A stretch of DNA of 9,673 nt from an uncultured Arcobacter sp. Lineage in GTDB: Bacteria; Campylobacterota; Campylobacteria; Campylobacterales; Arcobacteraceae. A program made the translations under genes and the position numbers. Shown one piece after another: positions 1 to 6,105 of the stretch. Numbering within the stretch: the first letter of the stretch is position 1; every line of letters starts with the position of its first letter. The DNA is taken from assembly GCA_913054415.1 (NCBI GenBank), contig CAJXII010000052.1, positions 1 through 9,673 on the forward strand, read 5' to 3'. The notes beneath the pieces were generated by a model that was not told where the DNA came from, searched no databases, and saw only the letters and a list, made by a program, of their open reading frames with translations.

Positions 1-91
1 AAGTTACCTATGGGTAGCTTGAAAAAATTATAGTCAAAATCTCAATTTTATTTTCCACTTCTATGAATTTTGTTCATTGTGCAGTGGTCTC
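1..91. mobile_element. Possible terminal fragment of an insertion sequence or other repeat
   Basis: No gene is visible here. Positions 1-20 form a short hairpin (AAGTTACC, loop TATG, GGTAGCTT, one G-T pair). The segment ends in GGTCTC at 86-91, which read inward on the other strand is GAGACCACTGCACAAT. The same sequence, inverted, ends the window at 9658-9673. From memory, some IS5-group elements have ends beginning GAGACC, so one reading is that an element body lies to the left and stops at 91, 24 bp before the porC start codon. A TATAAT-like box lies on the minus strand at 27-32 and would read leftward into such an element. No transposase is visible, so this rests on the repeat alone. It could also be an ordinary repeat at a contig end. 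Confidence 0.35.
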
Positions 92-95
92 ATAA
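76..95 (+). repeat. 20-bp inverted repeat, left copy
   Basis: The sequence ATTGTGCAGTGGTCTCATAA is the exact reverse complement of the last 20 bases of the window (9654-9673). Outside these 20 bases similarity drops, apart from a loose AT-rich continuation on the inner side. It sits directly upstream of the porC ribosome-binding site (105-109). Confidence 0.8.
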
Positions 96-114
96 TATTA
101 AACTAGGAGCAAAT

Positions 115-678
115 ATGCTAGAAATTAGATGGCATAGCCGTGCTGGTCAAGGTGCGGTTACAGGAGCTAAAGGACTTGGTTCTGTAGTTGCTGAAACAGG
201 TAAACAAGTGCAAGCATTTGCATTTTATGGTTCAGCAAAAAGAGGTGCATCGATGACTGCTTATAATAGAATCGATGATAAAGTTATATTAAATCATGAA
301 AAAGATATGAATCCAGACTTTGTATTTGTAATAGATCCTAACTTAGCATTTACAGATGATATTACTGCTAATGGTAAAGATACAACAAAATATATTATTA
401 CTACACATATGTCAAAAGAAGATTTAATATCACTTATCCCTGCATTACAAGGTATAGAAGATAGAGTTTTCACAGTTGATTGTTTTAAAATAGCACAAGA
501 AACTATCGGAAGAGCAATCCCTAATACACCAATGTTAGGTGCTTTTATGAAAGTATCAAATATGTTTGAGATTGAATATTTTAAAGAAGCAATGAAATCT
601 GTGCTTAAAAAATTACCACAAAAAATTGTTGATGCTAATATGGTAGCTATTCAACGAGCTTTTGATGAAGTTCAGTAG
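115..678 (+). CDS. porC: Pyruvate:ferredoxin oxidoreductase gamma subunit (PorC/PorG)
   Basis: This is the gamma subunit of the four-subunit cytoplasmic pyruvate:ferredoxin (or flavodoxin) oxidoreductase, which interconverts pyruvate + CoA with acetyl-CoA + CO2. The protein is 187 aa, normal for the family. It opens with MLEIRWHSRAGQGAVTGAKGL, the glycine-rich signature of the POR/KOR gamma domain (usually GxGGQG), followed by GSAKRGASMTAYNRID near residues 39-54, matching the family's G(P)xxRG(A) block. I chose ATG 115 because AGGAG lies 5 nt upstream (105-109) and the family begins here. The frame is open back to a TTG at 70, but that extension reads through the inverted repeat and is not family sequence. 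It is the first gene of porCDAB. The identification is secure; only the promoter is unclear. Confidence 0.95.
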   Translation: MLEIRWHSRAGQGAVTGAKGLGSVVAETGKQVQAFAFYGSAKRGASMTAYNRIDDKVILNHEKDMNPDFVFVIDPNLAFTDDITANGKDTTKYIITTHMSKEDLISLIPALQGIEDRVFTVDCFKIAQETIGRAIPNTPMLGAFMKVSNMFEIEYFKEAMKSVLKKLPQKIVDANMVAIQRAFDEVQ

Positions 679-687
679 GAGTTAGAG

Positions 688-1143
688 ATGGCTAAACAAA
701 AAGATTTATCAACAAGAGTTGTTCCTCAACTTGCAAGTAAACCACAAGGAAAATCTATAAACGATATGGGTTGGGATGAGTTAGTTCCAGGTGCTGCTTG
801 TTTCCCATTTGCAAATGAAATAGATTCGGCAATAGTAGGTGTCCAACCAGAAGACAGAGAATATGCTGAAACAAGCTCTATCAACAAATATGTTGGGGAT
901 TGGAGAGTTGTAAAACCTGTATGGAATGTAGATTTGTGTATTGATTGTCAAAACTGTTGGGTATTTTGTCCAGATTTATCTATTATCTCAAGAAATAAAG
1001 AGATGGTAGGAATAGATTATGATCACTGTAAAGGTTGTGGTATTTGTGCTGAAGTTTGTCCTACAAATCCTAAATCTTTGGTGATGTTTGATGAAAATAT
1101 GAAAAATGAAGATGCACTAGCACAGTGGCCATCTAAAAAATAA
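688..1143 (+). CDS. porD: Pyruvate:ferredoxin oxidoreductase delta subunit, 2x[4Fe-4S] ferredoxin-like (PorD)
   Basis: This is the electron-transfer subunit of the por complex, carrying two [4Fe-4S] clusters that pass electrons from the thiamine site to ferredoxin or flavodoxin. Its 151 aa contain two ferredoxin motifs: C84-x2-C87-x2-C90-x3-C94-P and C114-x2-C117-x2-C120-x3-C124-P. The roughly 80 residues before them are an N-terminal extension; a similarly long PorD is known in Helicobacter and relatives, whereas archaeal PorD is shorter. The ribosome site AGGAG overlaps the porC stop codon (677-681), so translation is probably coupled to porC. All eight cluster cysteines are present. Next gene: porA, 11 bp downstream. 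Confidence 0.95.
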   Translation: MAKQKDLSTRVVPQLASKPQGKSINDMGWDELVPGAACFPFANEIDSAIVGVQPEDREYAETSSINKYVGDWRVVKPVWNVDLCIDCQNCWVFCPDLSIISRNKEMVGIDYDHCKGCGICAEVCPTNPKSLVMFDENMKNEDALAQWPSKK

Positions 1144-1154
1144 GGGTATCAAGA

Positions 1155-2387
1155 ATGAATAAGAAAACTATGGAATTAAATAAAATAGAAGTATGGGATG
1201 GAAACTATGCAAATGCACAAGCTTTAAGACAAGCTGATGTTGATGTAGTTTCTGCATATCCAATTACACCATCAACAGGAACTGTTGAAGGATATTCAGC
1301 ATTCAAAGCAAATGGATATATTGATGGTGAAGTTGTTATTGTTGAGTCTGAACATGCAGCTATGAGTGGATGTATCGGTGCTGGTGCTGCTGGTGGAAGA
1401 GTTGCAACTGCAACTGCTTCACAAGGATTGGCACTTATGGCTGAGACTTTGTATCAAGCTTCGGGTATGAGAATACCTATTGTATTATGTCTTGTAAATA
1501 GAGCATTAGCATCTCCACTAAATGTAAATGGTGACCATTCAGATATGTATATGGTAAGAGATAGTGGTTGGATACAAATAGATTCAGCAAATCCACAAGA
1601 AGCATACGATATGACTTTAAGTGCGTTTAGAATTAGTGAACACAAAGATGTAAGACTACCTGTAATATCAAACCAAGATGGTTTTATGACAAGTCATACT
1701 GCACAAAATGTTTCTCCTATGAGTGATGAAGAAGCAGCTAATTTTGTAGGTGAATATGTGCAAGTAAATGCTTTACTTAACTTTGACAAACCTATAACTC
1801 ACGGTGTTCAAACAGAGGAAGATTGGCATATGGAACACAAAGCAAAACAACATGATGCTTTGATGAATTCTGTAAAAGTTGTCAAAGAGGTATTTGCTGA
1901 TCTTGAAAAAAGAACAGGTAGAAAATATAACTTAGTAGAACAATACAAAGTAGAAGATGCTGATGTTGTTGTTGTAGCTTTAGGAACAACTTATGAAACA
2001 GCTCAATTAGTAGTAGATAATATGAGAGAAGAGGGGATAAAAGCTGGTGTTGTTATGCCAAGACTATTTAGACCATTCCCATTAGATGAGATAGCAGATG
2101 TATTAAAAAATGCAAAAGCTGTTGTTTGTATGGATAGATCAGCACCAGGTGGAGCTACAGGTGCATTGTATAATGAAGTAAGTGGTGCATTGTTTAACAC
2201 AGATGCAAGACCATTATTATCAAATGTAATATATGGATTAGGTGGAAGAGATATGACTGTAAATATTTTAAGTGATATTTATAGATATGCTCAAGAAGAA
2301 GTAAATGCTGGGAAACTAAATGGCGGAATCCAAAGATGGGTTGGTGTTAGAGGTCCAGAGTTAAAATACTATAAAGTTCAAGGATAG
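1155..2387 (+). CDS. porA: Pyruvate:ferredoxin oxidoreductase alpha subunit (PorA)
   Basis: This is the alpha subunit of the por complex, carrying the pyrimidine-binding part of the thiamine diphosphate site and the transketolase-like C-terminal domain. It is 410 aa, normal for a PorA. Near residues 34-42 it has AYPITPSTG, the family's YPITPS substrate-pocket motif. At about 64-82 is the ESEHAAMSGCIGAGAAGGR block, followed by ATASQGLALMAE. The central GDHSDMYMVRDSGW segment also fits the family. Domain II starts near residue 270 (VVVALGTTYETAQ). AAGGG at 1142-1146 lies 8 nt before ATG 1155. A second in-frame ATG at 1170 is possible but has a poorer upstream site. The stop is 3 bp before porB, so the two are almost certainly coupled. 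Confidence 0.96.
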   Translation: MNKKTMELNKIEVWDGNYANAQALRQADVDVVSAYPITPSTGTVEGYSAFKANGYIDGEVVIVESEHAAMSGCIGAGAAGGRVATATASQGLALMAETLYQASGMRIPIVLCLVNRALASPLNVNGDHSDMYMVRDSGWIQIDSANPQEAYDMTLSAFRISEHKDVRLPVISNQDGFMTSHTAQNVSPMSDEEAANFVGEYVQVNALLNFDKPITHGVQTEEDWHMEHKAKQHDALMNSVKVVKEVFADLEKRTGRKYNLVEQYKVEDADVVVVALGTTYETAQLVVDNMREEGIKAGVVMPRLFRPFPLDEIADVLKNAKAVVCMDRSAPGGATGALYNEVSGALFNTDARPLLSNVIYGLGGRDMTVNILSDIYRYAQEEVNAGKLNGGIQRWVGVRGPELKYYKVQG

Positions 2388-2390
2388 ATT

Positions 2391-3359
2391 ATGAGTTGTA
2401 TATTAAGTGGAAACAGAGAAGTTAAAAATTTAAAAGGGTTTTCAACAGCTGCTGAAAGATTTGAAGGGGCTCATGTATTATGTCCTGGATGTGCTCACTC
2501 TATTATAGTTCGAGAAGTTTTAAATGCAACAAATGACAACTTAGTAATAGCTGCATCTACAGGTTGTCTTGAAGTTTGTACTGCTGTTTATCCTCATAGT
2601 AGTTGGGATTGTTCTTGGATACATATTGGATTTGAAAATAGTTCAACAGCAATAGCTGGTGTTGAAGCTATGAACAAAGCTCTAAGATCAAAAGGTAGAA
2701 TTAGTGCCGATACTCCTGAGCCAAAATTTGTAGCATTTGGTGGAGATGGTTCAACTTATGATATTGGTTTCCAATGGATAAGTGGATGTTGTGATAGAGG
2801 TCACAATATGATGTATATATGTTTGGATAATGAAGTTTATGCAAACACAGGTGGTCAAGCTAGTGGATCTACACCAATTGGTGCTAGTGCAACAACAGCT
2901 CCTGCTGGAAGTTGTAGTATTGGGAAAAGAACCAATAAAAAAGATATGTTAGGTATCATGGCTGCAAATGGATCAAGCTATGTAGCACAAGTTGCTCCAA
3001 ACAAATGGAAAGATATGGTTAAAAAAATACAAAGAGGTTTTGATACAGAAGGTTTTGTATATATCAATGCTATGTCTGCTTGTACTACAGAGTGGAAATT
3101 CCAACCACATCAAACTATTGATGTATCTGATTTAGCTACTGATTCTTTAGTATTTCCATTGTATGAAATTATTGATGGTAAAGAGTTAAATATCACTTAT
3201 AGACCAAAAAATATTGTGCCTGTAAGAGATTATCTAGCTGTTCAACCTAGATTTAAACACCTATTTAAACCAGAAAATGAATATGTGATACAAGAGTGGC
3301 AAAAAAGAATTGATGCTCAGTGGGAATACCTACAAAGAAGAGAAGAAGCTAGAGTTTAA
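2391..3359 (+). CDS. porB: Pyruvate:ferredoxin oxidoreductase beta subunit, thiamine diphosphate-binding (PorB)
   Basis: This is the catalytic beta subunit that binds thiamine diphosphate, Mg2+ and a [4Fe-4S] cluster close to it. It is 322 aa. Cluster ligands appear to be C31 and C34 (LCPGCAHS), C59 (STGCLE) and C231 (SACTTEW). The ThDP/Mg2+ motif runs from GGDGSTYDIGFQW (117-129) to DNEVYANTGGQ (146-156). AAGGAT at 2380-2385, inside the end of porA, supplies the ribosome site for ATG 2391. It is the last gene of the operon and is followed by a strong terminator at 3382-3408. In autotrophic Campylobacterota the enzyme carboxylates acetyl-CoA; in heterotrophic ones it oxidises pyruvate. The sequence alone does not say which applies here. 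Confidence 0.96.
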   Translation: MSCILSGNREVKNLKGFSTAAERFEGAHVLCPGCAHSIIVREVLNATNDNLVIAASTGCLEVCTAVYPHSSWDCSWIHIGFENSSTAIAGVEAMNKALRSKGRISADTPEPKFVAFGGDGSTYDIGFQWISGCCDRGHNMMYICLDNEVYANTGGQASGSTPIGASATTAPAGSCSIGKRTNKKDMLGIMAANGSSYVAQVAPNKWKDMVKKIQRGFDTEGFVYINAMSACTTEWKFQPHQTIDVSDLATDSLVFPLYEIIDGKELNITYRPKNIVPVRDYLAVQPRFKHLFKPENEYVIQEWQKRIDAQWEYLQRREEARV

Positions 3360-3381
3360 AACTCTAAGCCCTTACTATATA

Positions 3382-3408
3382 AGCCTCACTTTTTAAGTGG
3401 GGCTTTTT
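3382..3408 (+). terminator. Intrinsic terminator of the por operon
   Basis: A 10-bp stem (3382-3391 AGCCTCACTT with 3395-3404 AAGTGGGGCT, one T-G pair, loop TTT) is followed by a T run (3404-3408). It lies 22 bp after the porB stop. Its end overlaps the stop codon of the converging cytochrome gene (3407-3409). Read from the minus strand the hairpin is followed by TTATATAG rather than a solid T run, so it is clearly a terminator only for the + strand. Confidence 0.9.
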
Positions 3409-3871
3409 ATTTTAAAGTTTGTATATACTCATATATCTTATCTTGATCTTCATCTATTAGCTGATCTGCTATAGGTTTCATAAGTATTGCCATACCTCTG
3501 TTGTATTCATCATTGCTATATCCCCAAAGTGCATCTTTAAATTGATCACGAGTAAGAGATGTTAAAGCTCTAGAAGTTCCATAAGATTCTTTTGTAGCAT
3601 CTTCTCCATGACACTCTTGACAGTTACTCTTATAAAGCTTTTCACCTATTGATATAGATTTTGTTAGCTTTTGTTTAGCTTCAAATTTTTTTTGCTCTTG
3701 AGTGTTTTTACTTACAGATATCACTTTGCCATTGTATTTCTTGATCAAAGCTTTTAACTCTTTTGCCATAGCTTTATCAACTTTTAGACAAAGACACTCA
3801 CTATTGTTATCTGTATCATTAGCCAATATACTACTTGCTAAAAACAGTGTTGCTAATATTAATTTTTTCAT
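3407..3871 (-). CDS. Periplasmic class I c-type cytochrome, monoheme
   Basis: This is a small exported electron-transfer protein of 154 aa. Residues 1-17 (MKKLILATLFLASSILA) are a Sec signal peptide, probably cut before N18. A single heme-attachment motif CQECH lies at residues 84-88, and the distal methionine ligand is likely M131 (in ILMKP) or M127. The C-terminal part, about residues 75-154, is a compact cytochrome c domain. The approximately 65 residues between signal peptide and heme domain are unusual: they hold a CLC pair (C26, C28) and a charged helical stretch. AAAGGG lies upstream of the ATG. The gene converges on porB and is divergent from the porin gene. Its redox partners cannot be told from context, and I do not assign a specific cytochrome name. 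Confidence 0.88.
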   Translation of the reverse strand: MKKLILATLFLASSILANDTDNNSECLCLKVDKAMAKELKALIKKYNGKVISVSKNTQEQKKFEAKQKLTKSISIGEKLYKSNCQECHGEDATKESYGTSRALTSLTRDQFKDALWGYSNDEYNRGMAILMKPIADQLIDEDQDKIYEYIQTLK

Positions 3872-3899
3872 ATTTTACCCTTTTTGATTTATAGATTGT

Positions 3900-3905
3900 A
3901 TTTTA
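3900..3905 (-). promoter_or_regulatory. Candidate -10 box for the cytochrome c gene
   Basis: On the minus strand TAAAAT lies 28 nt upstream of the cytochrome ATG, after an AT/T-rich stretch of the kind seen upstream of sigma-70 promoters in Campylobacterota. No clear -35 hexamer is visible, as is common in this phylum. The expected start would be near 3893, leaving a leader of about 22 nt that contains the AAAGGG ribosome site. Confidence 0.35.
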
Positions 3906-4008
3906 TCATATTCTATCTAAAAAAAGCTATTAACCTTAAAATGACCTAAAACAACATTGCTAAACCCTTTAAATCTAGTGCATTAAGCATAAGTTAAGTT
4001 TGAGAGAG

Positions 4009-4014
4009 TAAAAT
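4009..4014 (+). promoter_or_regulatory. Candidate -10 box for the porin gene
   Basis: TAAAAT lies 113 bp before the porin ATG. Initiation 6-7 bp later would fall at about 4021, exactly where the candidate structured leader begins, which supports the choice. No good -35 box stands out upstream. The rest of the 239-bp gap between the divergent cytochrome and porin genes (3872-4126) shows only AT-rich promoter-like sequence and the leader. Confidence 0.4.
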
Positions 4015-4020
4015 TACCTT

Positions 4021-4097
4021 AACATTGTGCTGGAGAGCTATAGCTTTCCGTTACTTGGGATGAGATAGCTTTTGCGCATCCGGACAACACAATTGTT
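4021..4097 (+). ncRNA. Candidate structured 5' leader RNA (three-way junction) of the porin mRNA
   Basis: The segment can fold into a closed three-way junction. The outer stem pairs ATTGTG (4024-4029) with CACAAT (4088-4093), extended by AAC (4021-4023) with GTT (4095-4097) past a one-base bulge. Inside are hairpin GGAGAGC / TATA / GCTTTCC (4032-4049, one G-T pair) and hairpin GGATG / CATCC (4058-4081). The region is noticeably more GC-rich than its AT-rich surroundings. It does not match any riboswitch consensus I recall. Just downstream is a perfect 12-bp palindrome AATTTCGAAATT (4099-4110), then the ribosome site AAGGA (4116-4120). Its role, if any, in porin control is inference; it could also be an operator region in DNA. 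Confidence 0.4.
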
Positions 4098-4126
4098 AAA
4101 TTTCGAAATTAAAACAAGGAAAACAA

Positions 4127-5260
4127 ATGAAAAAATTCGCAAAAATGAGTCTTGTTGCTGCTGTTGCAGTTGCAGGTTTAAGTTCAACTGTTGCTGCTAA
4201 ACCTTTAGCAGATGCTATTCAAGGAACATCAGTAAGTGGTTTAGTAAGATATAGAGTTAATGATAAAAAACAAGATGGAAAAAGAGATACTAATTCAGAA
4301 CAAGCTAAATTAGTATTTGGTATCAAATCAAAAGTTAACGATAAAGTTACAGCTGCTTTAAAATGGGTTGGTGTTTTAACTCAAAAAAATTCAGTTACAA
4401 CAGGTGCTCCTGCTCTTGGTGTTGCTAAGTTTACTTATGCAAACGATGGTCTTACAGCAACTGCAGGGTTGATGGAATTAGCTACACCTTGGACAGATGC
4501 TGGTGATGGTGCTAGAGCAAATGGTATCTTAGCTACAAAAGCTCTAGGTAAAGTAACAGTTGCTGCTGCATGTTTTAGAGATTCTATCCAAGGTGGAGAT
4601 AAAACTGTTTCAATTAATTCTAATAACTTAAAAGCTTTAGCTGTTATTGGTGCTGCAAGTGGTATCTCTTACCAAGCTTGGTATTTAGATATTGGTAAAG
4701 CTGTTGCAGGTGATACAGGAAGTGCATTACAACAAGGTGGAACAGCAACTGCTTTAGTTCTTAAAGGTAAAGCTGGTATTGCTAATATAAATGCTTCTTA
4801 TGCTACTTTAGAAGGAGATAGTAATACATTAGATACTCAATCACTTATGAAAGTTGTCGCTACTGCTCCTGTAAATAATATTAAATTAACTGTTGGATTA
4901 GCTAGTGGTGGTAGTGATGGAGATTTAGTTACATTTGACCAAGATGCTGCTGTAGGATTTGAAAGTGCATATATCAGAGCTGGTGGAGCAAATCAATTTG
5001 ATTTAAGTGCTTATACAGTTGCTGCTGCTGTTCCTGTAAAAGATGTTACATTATCTCTTCAATACACAAATGCTTCTTATGATGCTACAAAAGGTGCAGC
5101 ACAAGAAGATGAAGTAAGTGAAATTTGTTTCAAAGCTGCATATAAAATGTCTAAAAACTTCAGCACTTACTTAAGAGTTGCAAATCTTAGCTATGACAAA
5201 GCTTTAAAAGCTAACGATGATACATTAAAAACAAGAATCCAATTACTATACAAATTCTAG
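4127..5260 (+). CDS. Major outer-membrane porin of the Campylobacterota type
   Basis: This is a beta-barrel porin forming diffusion channels in the outer membrane. It is 377 aa with a clear signal peptide (MKKFAKMSLVAAVAVAGLSSTVAA, probably cut after A24). The mature part is made of alternating beta-strand-like segments, rich in alanine, glycine, serine and threonine, and the protein ends in LLYKF. A terminal phenylalanine is the usual recognition signal for the BAM assembly machinery. The block PWTDAGDGARANGILA (about 121-136) resembles the constriction-loop region of Arcobacter/Sulfurospirillum-type major porins. Two cysteines (C149, C334) are uncommon for a porin. AAGGA lies 6 nt before the ATG. 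It is a single-gene unit with its own leader and its own terminator (5328-5358). Substrate preference cannot be read from the sequence. Confidence 0.85.
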   Translation: MKKFAKMSLVAAVAVAGLSSTVAAKPLADAIQGTSVSGLVRYRVNDKKQDGKRDTNSEQAKLVFGIKSKVNDKVTAALKWVGVLTQKNSVTTGAPALGVAKFTYANDGLTATAGLMELATPWTDAGDGARANGILATKALGKVTVAAACFRDSIQGGDKTVSINSNNLKALAVIGAASGISYQAWYLDIGKAVAGDTGSALQQGGTATALVLKGKAGIANINASYATLEGDSNTLDTQSLMKVVATAPVNNIKLTVGLASGGSDGDLVTFDQDAAVGFESAYIRAGGANQFDLSAYTVAAAVPVKDVTLSLQYTNASYDATKGAAQEDEVSEICFKAAYKMSKNFSTYLRVANLSYDKALKANDDTLKTRIQLLYKF

Positions 5261-5280
5261 TATTATAATTGATTCTACTC

Positions 5281-5321
5281 AAGCCTACTTGTTCCCAATG
5301 TCCTCATTGGGAATGTAGCTT
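5281..5321. repeat. REP-like palindrome, first of an inverted pair
   Basis: The perfect 9-bp stem TTCCCAATG (5292-5300) / CATTGGGAA (5305-5313) has loop TCCT. Outer pairings CTAC/GTAG and AAG/CTT extend it to 5281-5321. No T run follows, so it is not a simple terminator. The palindrome at 5378-5400 is a related copy in the opposite orientation. Stem-loops of this kind (TTCCCA..TGGGAA) recur in many proteobacterial genomes as REP-type repeats; that match is from memory. Confidence 0.6.
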
Positions 5322-5327
5322 AACTTA

Positions 5328-5358
5328 AACCTAGGTTCTTTTGAACTTAGGTTTTTTT
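5328..5358 (+). terminator. Intrinsic terminator of the porin gene
   Basis: The 11-bp stem AACCTAGGTTC (5328-5338) / GAACTTAGGTT (5343-5353), with one G-T pair and loop TTTT, is followed by seven T residues (5352-5358). It lies 68 bp after the porin stop. In the reverse direction no T run follows, so it acts on + strand transcripts only. It is sandwiched between two REP-like palindromes. Confidence 0.92.
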
Positions 5359-5377
5359 ATGCCTGATTTTTACACTC

Positions 5378-5400
5378 CTCCCCATCGAGGACGATGGGAG
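5378..5400. repeat. REP-like palindrome, second of an inverted pair
   Basis: The 7-bp stem CCCATCG (5381-5387) / CGATGGG (5392-5398) has loop AGGA and two further outer pairs (TC 5378-5379 side with GA 5399-5400) past a bulged C at 5380. Its reverse complement aligns with the palindrome at 5292-5313: flanks and loop are the same (TCCCA..GTCCTC..TGGG), while the two differing stem positions change on both arms so that pairing is kept. The remaining gap to 5506 holds a small ATATCT/AGATAT hairpin (5436-5451) and a 25-codon open stretch on the minus strand (5420-5497). Confidence 0.55.
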
Positions 5401-5506
5401 CCAGTTGATTACTTATTGTTTAAAATATCTTGTTTATATCTTCAGAGATATGCTTGATGGTTTTTAGCTCTTGATCTATATTTTTATATTTTCTTATTTA
5501 ATAAAA

Positions 5507-6105
5507 CTACTTAAAGGATTGTGCTAAGTTTCCAATGATTACAAACCATCCATCTATTATGATAAAAAATATTAATTTAATAGGCAAACTTATCATTACA
5601 GGTGGGAGCATCATCATCCCTAAGCTCATCAAAATAGATGCTACAATAATATCTATTACCAAAAATGGCAAGAATATCAAAAATCCTATCTCAAAAGCTG
5701 TTCTTAATTCACTTATAACAAATGCTGGCATAAGAAGGATCAAAGACACATCTTTGATATTTTTGGGATTTTTTTCATTTTTGATACGATAAAAAAGTGC
5801 CAAATCTGATTCTCTTGTATTTTTGATCATAAAATCTTTAAATGGGGCAGTCCCTTTTTCTAAAGCTACTTCATAAGATATTTTTTTATCCATATATGGT
5901 TTGATACCTGTATCCCAAGCTTTTTGTCCATAAGTAGCAATGTAGGAGCTAATACAAAAAGTGCAAGTATTATTGCTATATTTATTGTTTTTACAAACTG
6001 AGCTGGTTGATCAACTTGTGCAACTGATAGATTTATCAACGGTGCTTGATCGGCAGCAAACAAAGAAGTGGCAATCACCACAAAAAGAAAAGCTATTTTT
6101 TTCAC
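5507..6105 (-). pseudogene. fliP: Broken fliP: flagellar type III export gate protein, internal deletion plus frameshift
   Basis: FliP is a membrane component of the flagellar type III export gate. Both ends of a Campylobacter/Helicobacter-type FliP are visible. The first reading, from a GTG at 6105, gives a signal peptide (about 1-17) and first membrane segment up to VLAPTLLLM (residue 59), then leaves the family and stops at 5866. The second frame gives ATYGQKAWDTGIKPYMDKKIS and continues to the end, with NTRESDLALFYRI, the membrane segments around SELRTAFEIGF and SLGMMMLPPVMISLP, and the terminal NLAQSFK. Missing is the middle of about 40-45 codons, which in relatives holds MTSFTR, ALGTQQ-PPNQ and the next membrane segment. 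The frame change implies loss of 3n+1 bases. The GTG overlaps the yihY stop (GTGA), so the original reading frame was translationally coupled. The alternative is an assembly or sequencing error. Two separate functional genes are unlikely. Confidence 0.82.

Noticed and set aside
70..114. A TTG start at 70 that would lengthen PorC by 15 residues
   Set aside because: The extension translates the inverted repeat, is unlike the family, and bypasses a well-placed AGGAG before ATG 115.
3382..3408. A bidirectional terminator shared by porB and the cytochrome gene
   Set aside because: Read on the minus strand the hairpin is followed by a mixed TTATATAG, not a T run, so only + strand function is supported.
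4023..4030. CATTGTGC at 4023-4030 as a third copy of the end repeat at 75-82
   Set aside because: Only eight bases match before the sequences diverge, which is expected by chance in this composition.
4021..4097. A known riboswitch class (TPP, c-di-GMP, SAM, preQ1, fluoride)
   Set aside because: None of the conserved core sequences I remember for these classes is present.
5292..5313. The palindrome as the porin terminator
   Set aside because: No T run follows it; the hairpin at 5328-5353 with seven T residues is the true terminator.
5507..6105. Two independent small membrane-protein genes (5507-5893 and 5866-6105, minus strand)
   Set aside because: Both are recognisable parts of one FliP, and matching FliP sequence continues in the second frame upstream of the ATG at 5893.
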